A program made the translations under genes and the position numbers. A stretch of DNA of 64,000 nucleotides from Streptomyces sp. SID12501 (GTDB taxonomy: Bacteria > Actinomycetota > Actinomycetes > Streptomycetales > Streptomycetaceae). Below are positions 57,840 to 64,000 of the stretch, one piece after another. Numbering within the stretch: position 1 is the stretch's first letter; every line of letters starts with the position of its first letter. The notes beneath the pieces were generated by a model. The model searched no databases. It worked only from the letters and a program-made list of their open reading frames with translations, and was not told the origin of the DNA. The stretch spans positions 62,001 through 126,000 of the forward strand of contig NZ_JAAGLU010000023.1 of assembly GCF_010550245.1 (NCBI RefSeq). The letters run 5' to 3'.

Positions 57840-60065
57840 ATGGATGAATATCCCCGTTGGTGCGTTGACGTCCATCGCTCTCCCGACACCTATATCCCTG
57901 TGAATTCGCTGAGATCGCTGAGATCGAGTCGAGGGTGGGGCATCGGGGCCGTTGTGGCCGCCGGTGTGTCCGGGGTGCTGATCGTGCAGGGTGTGAGCGG
58001 CGGTGACGCGTACAGCGTGGCCGCCGACGGCAAGCCGGGCTCCGTGCCGCTCGCGAGCGAGGAGTACGCGGCGGCGCTGAAGATCGCCGCCGACGGTGAC
58101 TCCGCGACGCTGGCCAAGCGGGACACCAAGCCGTTCAGCCTGCTCGGCGTCACCTGGTCCGATCCGTCGGCCGGCATGGCGGGCAAGGTCGAGGTCCGTA
58201 CCCGCGCCGCCGGTACCGACACCTGGTCGTCCTGGCTGGAGCTGGGCACGGACAGCGGACCCGGCGAGGAGGGCGCGACCCGCGCCGGTACCGAGCCCGC
58301 GTGGGTCGGCGCGTCCGACGGCGTGGAGGTCCGGGTCGACGGCAAGGAGTCCGCCGAGCTGCCCGAGGGACTGCGCGTCGACATGATCGACCCGGGCACC
58401 GGTGCGGTCTCGGACCTGGAACCGGTGGGGTTCGCGGCAGATGGGGGCACCGAGTCGCCGGGCACCTCGCCCGTGCGGACTCCGACGGCGACGGCGACGG
58501 CGACTTCGGCTCAGGCCTTGCCGGCCGCCCCGCTGTCCACCGCTGCCAGGCCGCCGATCACCTCACGGGCGGGCTGGGGCGCGGACGAGTCGATCAGCCC
58601 CGAGGAGCCGAACTACCTGGCCAACGGGATCAAGGCGGTGGTGGTCCACCACACCGCCGGGACCAACGACTACACGTGCGACCAGTCCCCGGCCATGATC
58701 CGCGCCATCCACACCTACCACGTCAAATCGAACGGCTGGCGGGACATCGGCTACAACTTCCTGGTCGACAAGTGCGGCACGATCTTCGAGGGACGCAAGG
58801 GCGGGGTCGACAAGGCGGTCCTGGGCGCACACGCCTACGGCTTCAACACCCAGACCACCGGCATCTCGGTCCTCGGCAACTACAAACTGGTCGAACCGCC
58901 GACGGCCGTGCTGACCTCGGTCGCCCGGCTCGCCGCCTGGAAGCTCGGCCAGTACGGCGTCGACCCGGCCGGCACGACCACGCTCACCGCGGGTGCGTCC
59001 GGGACCAGCGAGTACAACACGAGGACGTGGAAGACGGGCGACCGGCTCTCCTTCCCGACCATCCACGGCCACGGCGACGGTTACGCCACCGAGTGCCCGG
59101 GCATCAAGCTCCACGCCCAACTGGCCGTCATCCGCGGCTATGCGGCCGGCCCGGTCACCGGTCTCTCCCTCAAGTCGGTCACGGGCGCGGGCACTTCGGG
59201 CACCCGCACATACACCAGGTCGGCCACGACGGTCAGTTGGTCGGCGACCACCCCGGCTGTCCTGATCACGAAGTACGAGGTACTGGTCGACGGCAGGGTC
59301 GCCGCCACCACCGACGGTACGGCTACGTCGGCGAAGGTGAACCTTGCGCTCGGCACGCACTCCGTGTCCGTGCGGGCCACCCACATCTCCGGGCGGGCGA
59401 CGACCACCGCAGCCGCGACCGTCGTCGCCGAGACGAGCGCGCCGACCTTCACCACCGTCCCGAACCTCGCGCTGCGCGCCGGGACGGTGGAGACGGCGGC
59501 CGTCCCGGTCACCCTGAAATGGAAGGCGACGGACTCTGCCGCCCTGAAGGAGGTGCGCCTGACGGCCCCGGTCGCCAGGACGTACGGCCCGACGGTCACC
59601 GGCGCCGACGACCTGACCTCCAGATCCGGTGCGGCCACGACCTGGTCGATGACGGCGTACGACCAGGCGGGCAACACCAGGGCGGCCTCGGTCGCCGGTA
59701 CGCCGGTGATCCTCCAGGAGACCTCGGCGATTCGCACGGGCACCTGGACGACGAAGTCGTCGGCCGGTTACCTGGGCGGCACGTCGTACTCCAGCTCCAC
59801 CAGGAACGCCTCGCTGACCTGGACGTTCACCGGCCGCTCGGCCGCCCTCGCGGTGTCGCGGGGCTCGACGTCCGGCCAGGCCGACGTCTTCGTGGACGGG
59901 GTGAAGGCCGCCACGGTGGACCTGAGGTCGTCGACGACGAAGTACCGCGACGTGATCTGGACGAAGAGCTGGAGCGCGAGCGCCAGGCACACGGTCAGGA
60001 TCGTGGTCGTCGGCACGACTGGCCGCCCGGCGGTCACGACGGACGGCCTGGTCTACCTGAAGTAG
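57840..60065 (+). CDS. Secreted N-acetylmuramoyl-L-alanine amidase (PGRP/amidase_2) with C-terminal beta domains
   Basis: A 741-residue protein (ATG 57840; GTG 57900 is an alternative, both with weak ribosome sites). Signal anchor WGIGAVVAAGVSGVLIVQGV. Residues ~60-190 form an extracytoplasmic domain (VTWSDPSAGMAGKVEVRTR, WSSWLELGTD). The amidase follows from ITSRAGWGADESI: VVVHHTAGTNDYTC (zinc His), GWRDIGYNFLVDKCGTIFEGRKGG, GAHAYGFNTQTTGISVLGNY and HGHGDGYATECPG with zinc His/Cys-type ligands. The C-terminal ~350 residues are Thr/Ser/Ala-rich Ig-like repeats. It cuts the amide between MurNAc and stem peptide. Confidence 0.9.
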   Translation: MDEYPRWCVDVHRSPDTYIPVNSLRSLRSSRGWGIGAVVAAGVSGVLIVQGVSGGDAYSVAADGKPGSVPLASEEYAAALKIAADGDSATLAKRDTKPFSLLGVTWSDPSAGMAGKVEVRTRAAGTDTWSSWLELGTDSGPGEEGATRAGTEPAWVGASDGVEVRVDGKESAELPEGLRVDMIDPGTGAVSDLEPVGFAADGGTESPGTSPVRTPTATATATSAQALPAAPLSTAARPPITSRAGWGADESISPEEPNYLANGIKAVVVHHTAGTNDYTCDQSPAMIRAIHTYHVKSNGWRDIGYNFLVDKCGTIFEGRKGGVDKAVLGAHAYGFNTQTTGISVLGNYKLVEPPTAVLTSVARLAAWKLGQYGVDPAGTTTLTAGASGTSEYNTRTWKTGDRLSFPTIHGHGDGYATECPGIKLHAQLAVIRGYAAGPVTGLSLKSVTGAGTSGTRTYTRSATTVSWSATTPAVLITKYEVLVDGRVAATTDGTATSAKVNLALGTHSVSVRATHISGRATTTAAATVVAETSAPTFTTVPNLALRAGTVETAAVPVTLKWKATDSAALKEVRLTAPVARTYGPTVTGADDLTSRSGAATTWSMTAYDQAGNTRAASVAGTPVILQETSAIRTGTWTTKSSAGYLGGTSYSSSTRNASLTWTFTGRSAALAVSRGSTSGQADVFVDGVKAATVDLRSSTTKYRDVIWTKSWSASARHTVRIVVVGTTGRPAVTTDGLVYLK

Positions 60066-60109
60066 GGCGACCGGCCCGCCCCTGCCCGTGTGAACAACGC
60101 GCACAACTT

Positions 60110-60151
60110 GAACAACCTGAGTGCCGGCCTCGTACGGCGCTCAGGTTGTTC
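60110..60151. terminator. Bidirectional hairpin terminator
   Basis: GAACAACCTGAGTGCCG pairs with CGGCGCTCAGGTTGTTC with one mismatch and an 8-nt loop, between convergent amidase and dioxygenase genes. Two partial copies of GAACAAC lie just upstream. Confidence 0.85.
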
Positions 60152-60163
60152 ACGTTTCCGGGC

Positions 60164-61039
60164 TCAGCTGGAGGTGTCCACACCCACGGTGAGGGTGGCC
60201 TTGTAGCCGTCGGAGACGCTGGAGCCGAGTGCGGTGAGTGTCAGCAGACCGGAGGTGGCGCCGGCGTCGTCGTAGACGCTGTCGGCGGAGAGGAGGGTCT
60301 CCGAGGTGGTGTTCGCCGAGTAGGGGGAGGTGGCCTGGACCTTCGCGTTGATGGCCGCGTCGAAGAAGAGCTGACCCGTGTGGATGAGCTCGCCGCCGGT
60401 GTACGAGGTGTCGGTGAGCGTGACGTCCGTGTGCACCCGCATGTGGATGTGGACGGCGCGGGAGATGTAGTGGCCGGGCCAGATCGAGATGATGGTGGCC
60501 TGGCCGTTCGCGTCGGTCAGCTGCCCGCCGCGCAGGAAGGTGCCGTTGTCCTCCTCCTCGTGGCCGTTGCCGCCGACGAAGCCGGAGTACTCGCCGAGGT
60601 GGTCGCAGTGCCAGAGCTCGACGAGGGCGCCTTCGAGCGGCGCGCAGTCGTTGGCGAGGTCGACGACGGTGAAGGTGTGCTGGACCTCGATGCCTGCCTT
60701 GTCCTCACGGATGTCCTCACGGACGAGGGCGCCGTCGAGGGAGTAGGGGCCTTCGGTGACCTCGGCGGTGAGGACACAGACGCTGCTGGTGGTCGACGAG
60801 GAGCTGTCCTCGGAGGTGGTGGCCGCCTCGGACTCCGTGGCCGAGGTGGTGGGGCTTGCGGAAGCGAAGCCGGCGACCGCGAGTCCGCCGACCACCGCCG
60901 CGGTGCCACCGCCGATCAGGACGCGGCGCCGTTGGACGGTCTTGCTCAACCGGTGTTTGCCCGCAGCGGCGTTGGTGTCGGAGAGGCCCTCGGCGGGGGT
61001 CTGGGGGGCGCTGTTCCGGTGGTTCGTGTTCTCTGTCAT
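60164..61039 (-). CDS. Secreted intradiol ring-cleavage dioxygenase
   Basis: A 291-residue protein from ATG 61039. A Tat-like signal (QRRRVLIGGGTAAVVGGLAVAGFASA) and a Ser/Thr/Glu linker precede the dioxygenase fold: EVTEGPYSLDG, VELWHCDHLGEYSGF (Tyr ligand), GQATIISIWPGHYISRAVHIHMRVH (Tyr, His, His ligands of non-heme Fe3+) and ELIHTGQLFFD. It should open catechol-type rings between the hydroxyls. Export suggests action on lignin-derived aromatics. Paralogous to the gene at 62.2 kb. Confidence 0.9.
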   Translation of the reverse strand: MTENTNHRNSAPQTPAEGLSDTNAAAGKHRLSKTVQRRRVLIGGGTAAVVGGLAVAGFASASPTTSATESEAATTSEDSSSSTTSSVCVLTAEVTEGPYSLDGALVREDIREDKAGIEVQHTFTVVDLANDCAPLEGALVELWHCDHLGEYSGFVGGNGHEEEDNGTFLRGGQLTDANGQATIISIWPGHYISRAVHIHMRVHTDVTLTDTSYTGGELIHTGQLFFDAAINAKVQATSPYSANTTSETLLSADSVYDDAGATSGLLTLTALGSSVSDGYKATLTVGVDTSS

Positions 61040-61398
61040 GTCCCGGAAACTTAGGGGCCTATCTGAGGATTACCTTAAATCGCAGCTGTGAATGCCCTGG
61101 GGACCTACCGCCCAACTCCATTGCTTTGGGGCGGACTTGGGGCACACTCCGCGTGGCGTCACGATGGCTGCGCGTTACATCGACGGGCGAAACAGGCCGC
61201 GCGGTGGCGGGGATTGGCCGGGGATCGACGTGGCTGCGGTCTGCCGGGCCGCCTATGCTGCGACCGCTCGACCTTCACAGATCCTTCATGGCTCAATCAC
61301 AGGTTGAGCGCAGCTGTGGGCGCCCGTTTGGCATGCCCATGACTGTTGTGTGCGTGATTCTCACCCCCCACTGCATCACTGCGATGAAAGGGAGAAAC
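61040..61398. other. Divergent intergenic region upstream of dioxygenase and DUF4360 genes
   Basis: 359 bp without a supported gene; small frames here lack ribosome sites. An AT-rich segment next to the dioxygenase start (61050-61082) looks promoter-like. No strong palindrome seen. Confidence 0.55.
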
Positions 61399-62043
61399 AT
61401 GGCTGGTGGCCTGCTCGTGAGCGGCGCGATAGCCGCTCTGTTCGCCGCTGCGATACCCGCACAGGGTGCCGGGTCGTCCTTCGAGGACCCGCCCCCGGAC
61501 AAGATCGTCATCAAGGTCGCCACGGTGAACGGCTCCGGCTGTCCCGCGGGTACGGCCGCGGTGGCCGTCTCCGGCGACAACACCGCCTTCACTGTCACCT
61601 ACAGCGACTACCTCGCCCAGGCCGGCGGCAACTCCGACCCGACGGCGTTCCGCAAGAACTGCCAGCTCAACCTGCTGGTGCATGTCCCGGCGGGCTTCAC
61701 GTACGCCATCGCGAGCGTCGACTACCGGGGCTTCGCGGCCCTTCAGCGGGGCGCGAGCGCCCTCCAGCGGGCCTCGTACTACTTCCAGGGCTCGCCGAGC
61801 ACGGCGTTCCGCACCCACTCGTACAACGGCCCGTTCAACGACAACTGGCAGGCCACCGACACCACGGACTGGGCCCAACTGGTCTGGGCGCCCTGTGGAG
61901 TTCAGCGCAACTTCAACATCAACACGGAGCTGCGGGTGAACGCCGGCTCGTCGACGGGCACCAGCTTCATGGCGATGGACTCGACGGACGGCGAGATCAA
62001 CACGGTCTACCACATGGCGTGGCAGCCGTGCCCCGCGAAGTGA
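61399..62043 (+). CDS. DUF4360 domain-containing secreted protein
   Basis: A 214-residue protein. ATG 61399 follows GGGAG; ATG 61384 is an in-frame alternative. A signal peptide ends near AQGAG. The mature part carries DUF4360 features: DKIVIKVATVNGSGCPAGTAAVAVSGDNTAFTVTYSDYLAQ, FRKNCQLNLLVHVPAGFTYAIASVDYRGFA, WAPCGVQRNFNINTELRV and a C-terminal WQPCPAK; four cysteines may form two disulfides. Function unknown. Flanked by two dioxygenase paralogs. Confidence 0.87.
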   Translation: MAGGLLVSGAIAALFAAAIPAQGAGSSFEDPPPDKIVIKVATVNGSGCPAGTAAVAVSGDNTAFTVTYSDYLAQAGGNSDPTAFRKNCQLNLLVHVPAGFTYAIASVDYRGFAALQRGASALQRASYYFQGSPSTAFRTHSYNGPFNDNWQATDTTDWAQLVWAPCGVQRNFNINTELRVNAGSSTGTSFMAMDSTDGEINTVYHMAWQPCPAK

Positions 62044-62087
62044 GGGGCGCAGGAACCGTCGGAGCCGTAAGGGAGTTGTAGGCCCGA

Positions 62088-62127
62088 CCGACGGACGGCG
62101 CCCCGCTCACGGGGCGCCGTCCGTCGG
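62088..62127. terminator. Very strong hairpin terminator
   Basis: A perfect 17-bp stem, CCGACGGACGGCGCCCC with its complement, and a 6-nt loop between convergent DUF4360 and dioxygenase genes. Confidence 0.9.
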
Positions 62128-62174
62128 CTCGGTGGGTGTGCGGGTGGTGCGGAGTTACGCCGGTGCTGCCGGCG

Positions 62175-62945
62175 TCAGCTGCTTTCCACTCCCAGGGTCA
62201 GCGTGCCCGCGTACCCCGCCGAGGTCGAAGTCCCCAGCGCGGTAAGGGTGAGGAGGCCGGAGGTGGCGCCCCCGTCGTCGTAGATCGAGTCCTGGGCGAG
62301 GGTGGTGCGGGTGACCGTGTTCGCCGCGTAGGTCGAGAGTGCCGCGACCTTCGCGGTGATCGTCTCGTTGAAGAACAGCTGGCCGGTGTGGAGTTCCGTG
62401 CCACCGGTGAACGAGCCGTTGGACGTGAGCGTGACGTTCTTGTGCACCTTGACGTGGATGTGGACGCAGCGGCCTCGGTACCAACCGGGGTAGACGGTGG
62501 TGATGTTGGCGATTCCGCTGGAGGTCGTCAGGACGCCGCCACGCAGGAAGGTGCCGTCGTCCGCCTCGTTGTGGCCGTTGTTGCCGACGTAGCCGGAATA
62601 CTCTCCGAGGGCGTCGCAGTGCCAGATCTCGACGAGCGCGTTGCTGAGGGCCGCGCAGGTGTCGTCATCGACGACGGTGAGGGTTAGTTTGAGCGGGATA
62701 CCTGTCTTGTCCTCGCGGACGTCGGCGCGGACGTACTGGCCGTCGAGGTAGTAGGGGCCTTCGGTCACTTCCTTTGTGAGGGTGCAGACGGCCGCGGCGG
62801 CGACAGGGGCGGTCTTGTCCGCGGTGGGGGCCGGGGATTCGGGTACGGCGGCGGCCACGGCCAGAGTGGCGGCGGTGGCGCCGGTCGCGATCAGGACGGT
62901 ACGGCGTCCGATCGCAGTGGGGGGCGTTTCCGAAATCTCTGTCAT
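62175..62945 (-). CDS. Secreted intradiol ring-cleavage dioxygenase (paralog)
   Basis: A 256-residue protein. ATG 62945 (MTEISETPP) has no clear ribosome site; a further upstream start (63023) is possible. Tat-like signal GRRTVLIATGATAATLAVAAAV. The core matches the 60.2-kb enzyme: EVTEGPYYLDG, VEIWHCDALGEYSGY, GWYRGRCVHIHVKVH and ELHTGQLFFN, with the two Tyr and two His iron ligands. Its linker before the catalytic core is shorter. Likely acts on catechols outside the cell. Confidence 0.9.
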   Translation of the reverse strand: MTEISETPPTAIGRRTVLIATGATAATLAVAAAVPESPAPTADKTAPVAAAAVCTLTKEVTEGPYYLDGQYVRADVREDKTGIPLKLTLTVVDDDTCAALSNALVEIWHCDALGEYSGYVGNNGHNEADDGTFLRGGVLTTSSGIANITTVYPGWYRGRCVHIHVKVHKNVTLTSNGSFTGGTELHTGQLFFNETITAKVAALSTYAANTVTRTTLAQDSIYDDGGATSGLLTLTALGTSTSAGYAGTLTLGVESS

Positions 62946-63115
62946 GAACACGGCAAGGTAGTGGTGCTTGCTGTCGATACGCTGTCGGTTGGCTAGGGAT
63001 TTGGCAAAGCGATGGTGCGTCAAGTCACTTGTGAGACAAGGGTTTTACGGGGCGGGGTGGGTAGGCCGGGCTGGGTGGGCCGGGGGTTCACGGGGCGAAG
63101 GGTTTGTCGCCCCCG

Positions 63116-64000
63116 TCATTCGTTCGGCAGCGGTCGGCCCATGAAGGCGTCCAGGAGGACGCGGTCACCCAGAGGGCGGTCCAGTTTGACGGTCACCTTC
63201 TCGCCGCGCAGATCGGAGGTGCAGATCGCGCCCGTGTCGCCCCCGACGATCGACGCCGACAGCACCACGCTGCCGTCGGTCTCCAGTGCGTCCACGGCGG
63301 GGCCGTCGTCGCAGGACCCGTGGTACGCCACGACGGTGACGGAACGGCCGTCCTCTGACACCTCGACCAACTGGCCCAGCTGCTCGAGTCCGTCGCGCGT
63401 CGTCCGGCCCTCCGCAGCGCTCCCGATCGGAGGTTTCGGGAGGTTCGACGGTTCGAAGGCGACGCGCCTGAGCGGCTCGTCGTACCCCTCCAACGTGAAC
63501 AACCAGGCCGGCACGGTCGCGGGGCCGCGACTGGTGGCGATGGTCATCTCACCCAACTTGGCGCTGGTCACGGTGAGGTGAGGATCCTTGGGGCTGTCGA
63601 CGCGGTCCAGGGCGGCGTAGGTCTGCCGCGCGTCCAGCAGCGGCAGGGTGAGCGATTCTCCGCCCTCCCACTTCGCTTGCCCCTCCTCGGGTGCGGTGGT
63701 GGGGAGTTCGCCGCGCAGTACGTAGTTCTCCAGCATGTAGGCCGTCTTGTCGTCGTCGCTGTGGAAGCCCTTGCTGGGCGACGGGGCCGCGTCGCCCATG
63801 GGGTAGTAGCCGCTGCGATACGCCTCGGCGGCCTTGGACCCGTCCCAGGCGTCGGCGACCTGCTGGGCACGGCTGTCCGACGGCGAGGAGGTGTCTCGGT
63901 CGCGGGGTTTGGTGCCGATGCCGTCCTCCGCCTTCTCGCCGCCGCAACCGGCCGCGAACAGGGCGGTGGTGAGGGTGAGAGTGAGGGCGAGTCGGGTGGT
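63116..64000 (-). CDS. Putative lipoprotein of unknown function (N-terminus outside window)
   Basis: A 294-codon open frame running off the window end. Its visible N-terminus, TRLALTLTLTTALFAAGCGGEK, has a lipobox (FAAGC), so only a few residues are missing. After an Asp/Ser linker comes DAWDGSKAAEAYRSGYYPMGD, then GELPTTAPEEGQAKWEGGESLTLPLLDARQTYAAL, VPAWLFTLEGYDEPLRRVAFEP, a CDDGPAVDALETDGSVVLSASIV segment and a terminal GDRVLLDAFMGRPLP. I do not recognise the family. Extracytoplasmic, membrane-anchored. Confidence 0.8.
   Translation of the reverse strand, partial: TTRLALTLTLTTALFAAGCGGEKAEDGIGTKPRDRDTSSPSDSRAQQVADAWDGSKAAEAYRSGYYPMGDAAPSPSKGFHSDDDKTAYMLENYVLRGELPTTAPEEGQAKWEGGESLTLPLLDARQTYAALDRVDSPKDPHLTVTSAKLGEMTIATSRGPATVPAWLFTLEGYDEPLRRVAFEPSNLPKPPIGSAAEGRTTRDGLEQLGQLVEVSEDGRSVTVVAYHGSCDDGPAVDALETDGSVVLSASIVGGDTGAICTSDLRGEKVTVKLDRPLGDRVLLDAFMGRPLPNE

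Noticed and set aside
58301..61054. 917-codon plus-strand frame
   Set aside because: Shadow of the amidase and the antisense of the dioxygenase; it crosses a terminator hairpin and has Arg/Gly-rich composition without domains.

Overview
The window is very GC-rich, uses GTG starts freely, has few TTA codons and many Tat-type signal peptides, and carries genes typical of Streptomyces (SARP/AfsR-like regulator, matB, mbl, LacI-controlled secreted glycoside hydrolases). It reads as a chromosomal segment of a Streptomyces species. I see no IS element, prophage, CRISPR array, rRNA or tRNA.

Layout. 1-9 kb: a partial alpha/beta hydrolase, an SDR with a TetR regulator, a 1,119-residue BTAD/ATPase/TPR regulator, and a coupled pair of DUF3500 and HupE/UreJ-type membrane proteins. 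9-21 kb: a polysaccharide and cell-wall region with two paralogous secreted GH5 enzymes, each behind a palindrome with a TTACGTAA core, two LacI regulators, a pectate lyase and an expansin that share a ~100-nt leader, and an operon of GH25 lysozyme, small secreted protein and M15 D-Ala-D-Ala carboxypeptidase. 21-28 kb: a MarR/flavin-oxidoreductase unit with two matching operators, a glutamine amidotransferase, lipoproteins, CorA and an alpha/beta hydrolase with a TTA codon.

28-39 kb is the most interesting part. A minus-strand operon encodes a complete Fxs-type cyclophane RiPP system: a 58-residue precursor ending F-N-S-A-V-COOH (fxsA), a radical SAM/SPASM maturase fused to a beta-hydroxylase-like domain that has lost HExxH (FxsBH), an AAC(3)-fold acetyltransferase overlapping it, the TIR-like FxsC, and the 1,311-residue FxsT (ParA-like ATPase + TIR-like region + NB-ARC + TPRs). 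Next to it lie a DUF4231/SLATT-like membrane protein and, convergently, a SLOG-like nucleotide-binding protein. RiPP maturation, TIR/STAND signalling and a SLATT/SLOG pair side by side look like a peptide-linked conflict or signalling island. fxsT and the SLATT-like gene carry TTA codons, which suggests developmental (bldA) control.

38-49 kb: mbl (MreB-like) with a degenerate GAF histidine kinase, matB overlapping a fused carboxyltransferase, an ATP-grasp protein, and a coupled IclR/SMP-30 pair. 48.5-52.4 kb: a tightly overlapping operon XRE regulator - ImmA/IrrE-like - MAB_1171c-like membrane protein - FAD oxygenase, preceded by two AACGATCGTT operators 21 bp apart. 52.6-64 kb: GH51 arabinofuranosidase convergent with a secreted GH35 beta-galactosidase, a cysteine-free Rrf2 regulator sharing an inverted repeat with it, a secreted PGRP-type amidase, two secreted intradiol dioxygenases flanking a DUF4360 protein, and a partial lipoprotein. 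Strong hairpin terminators separate most convergent pairs.
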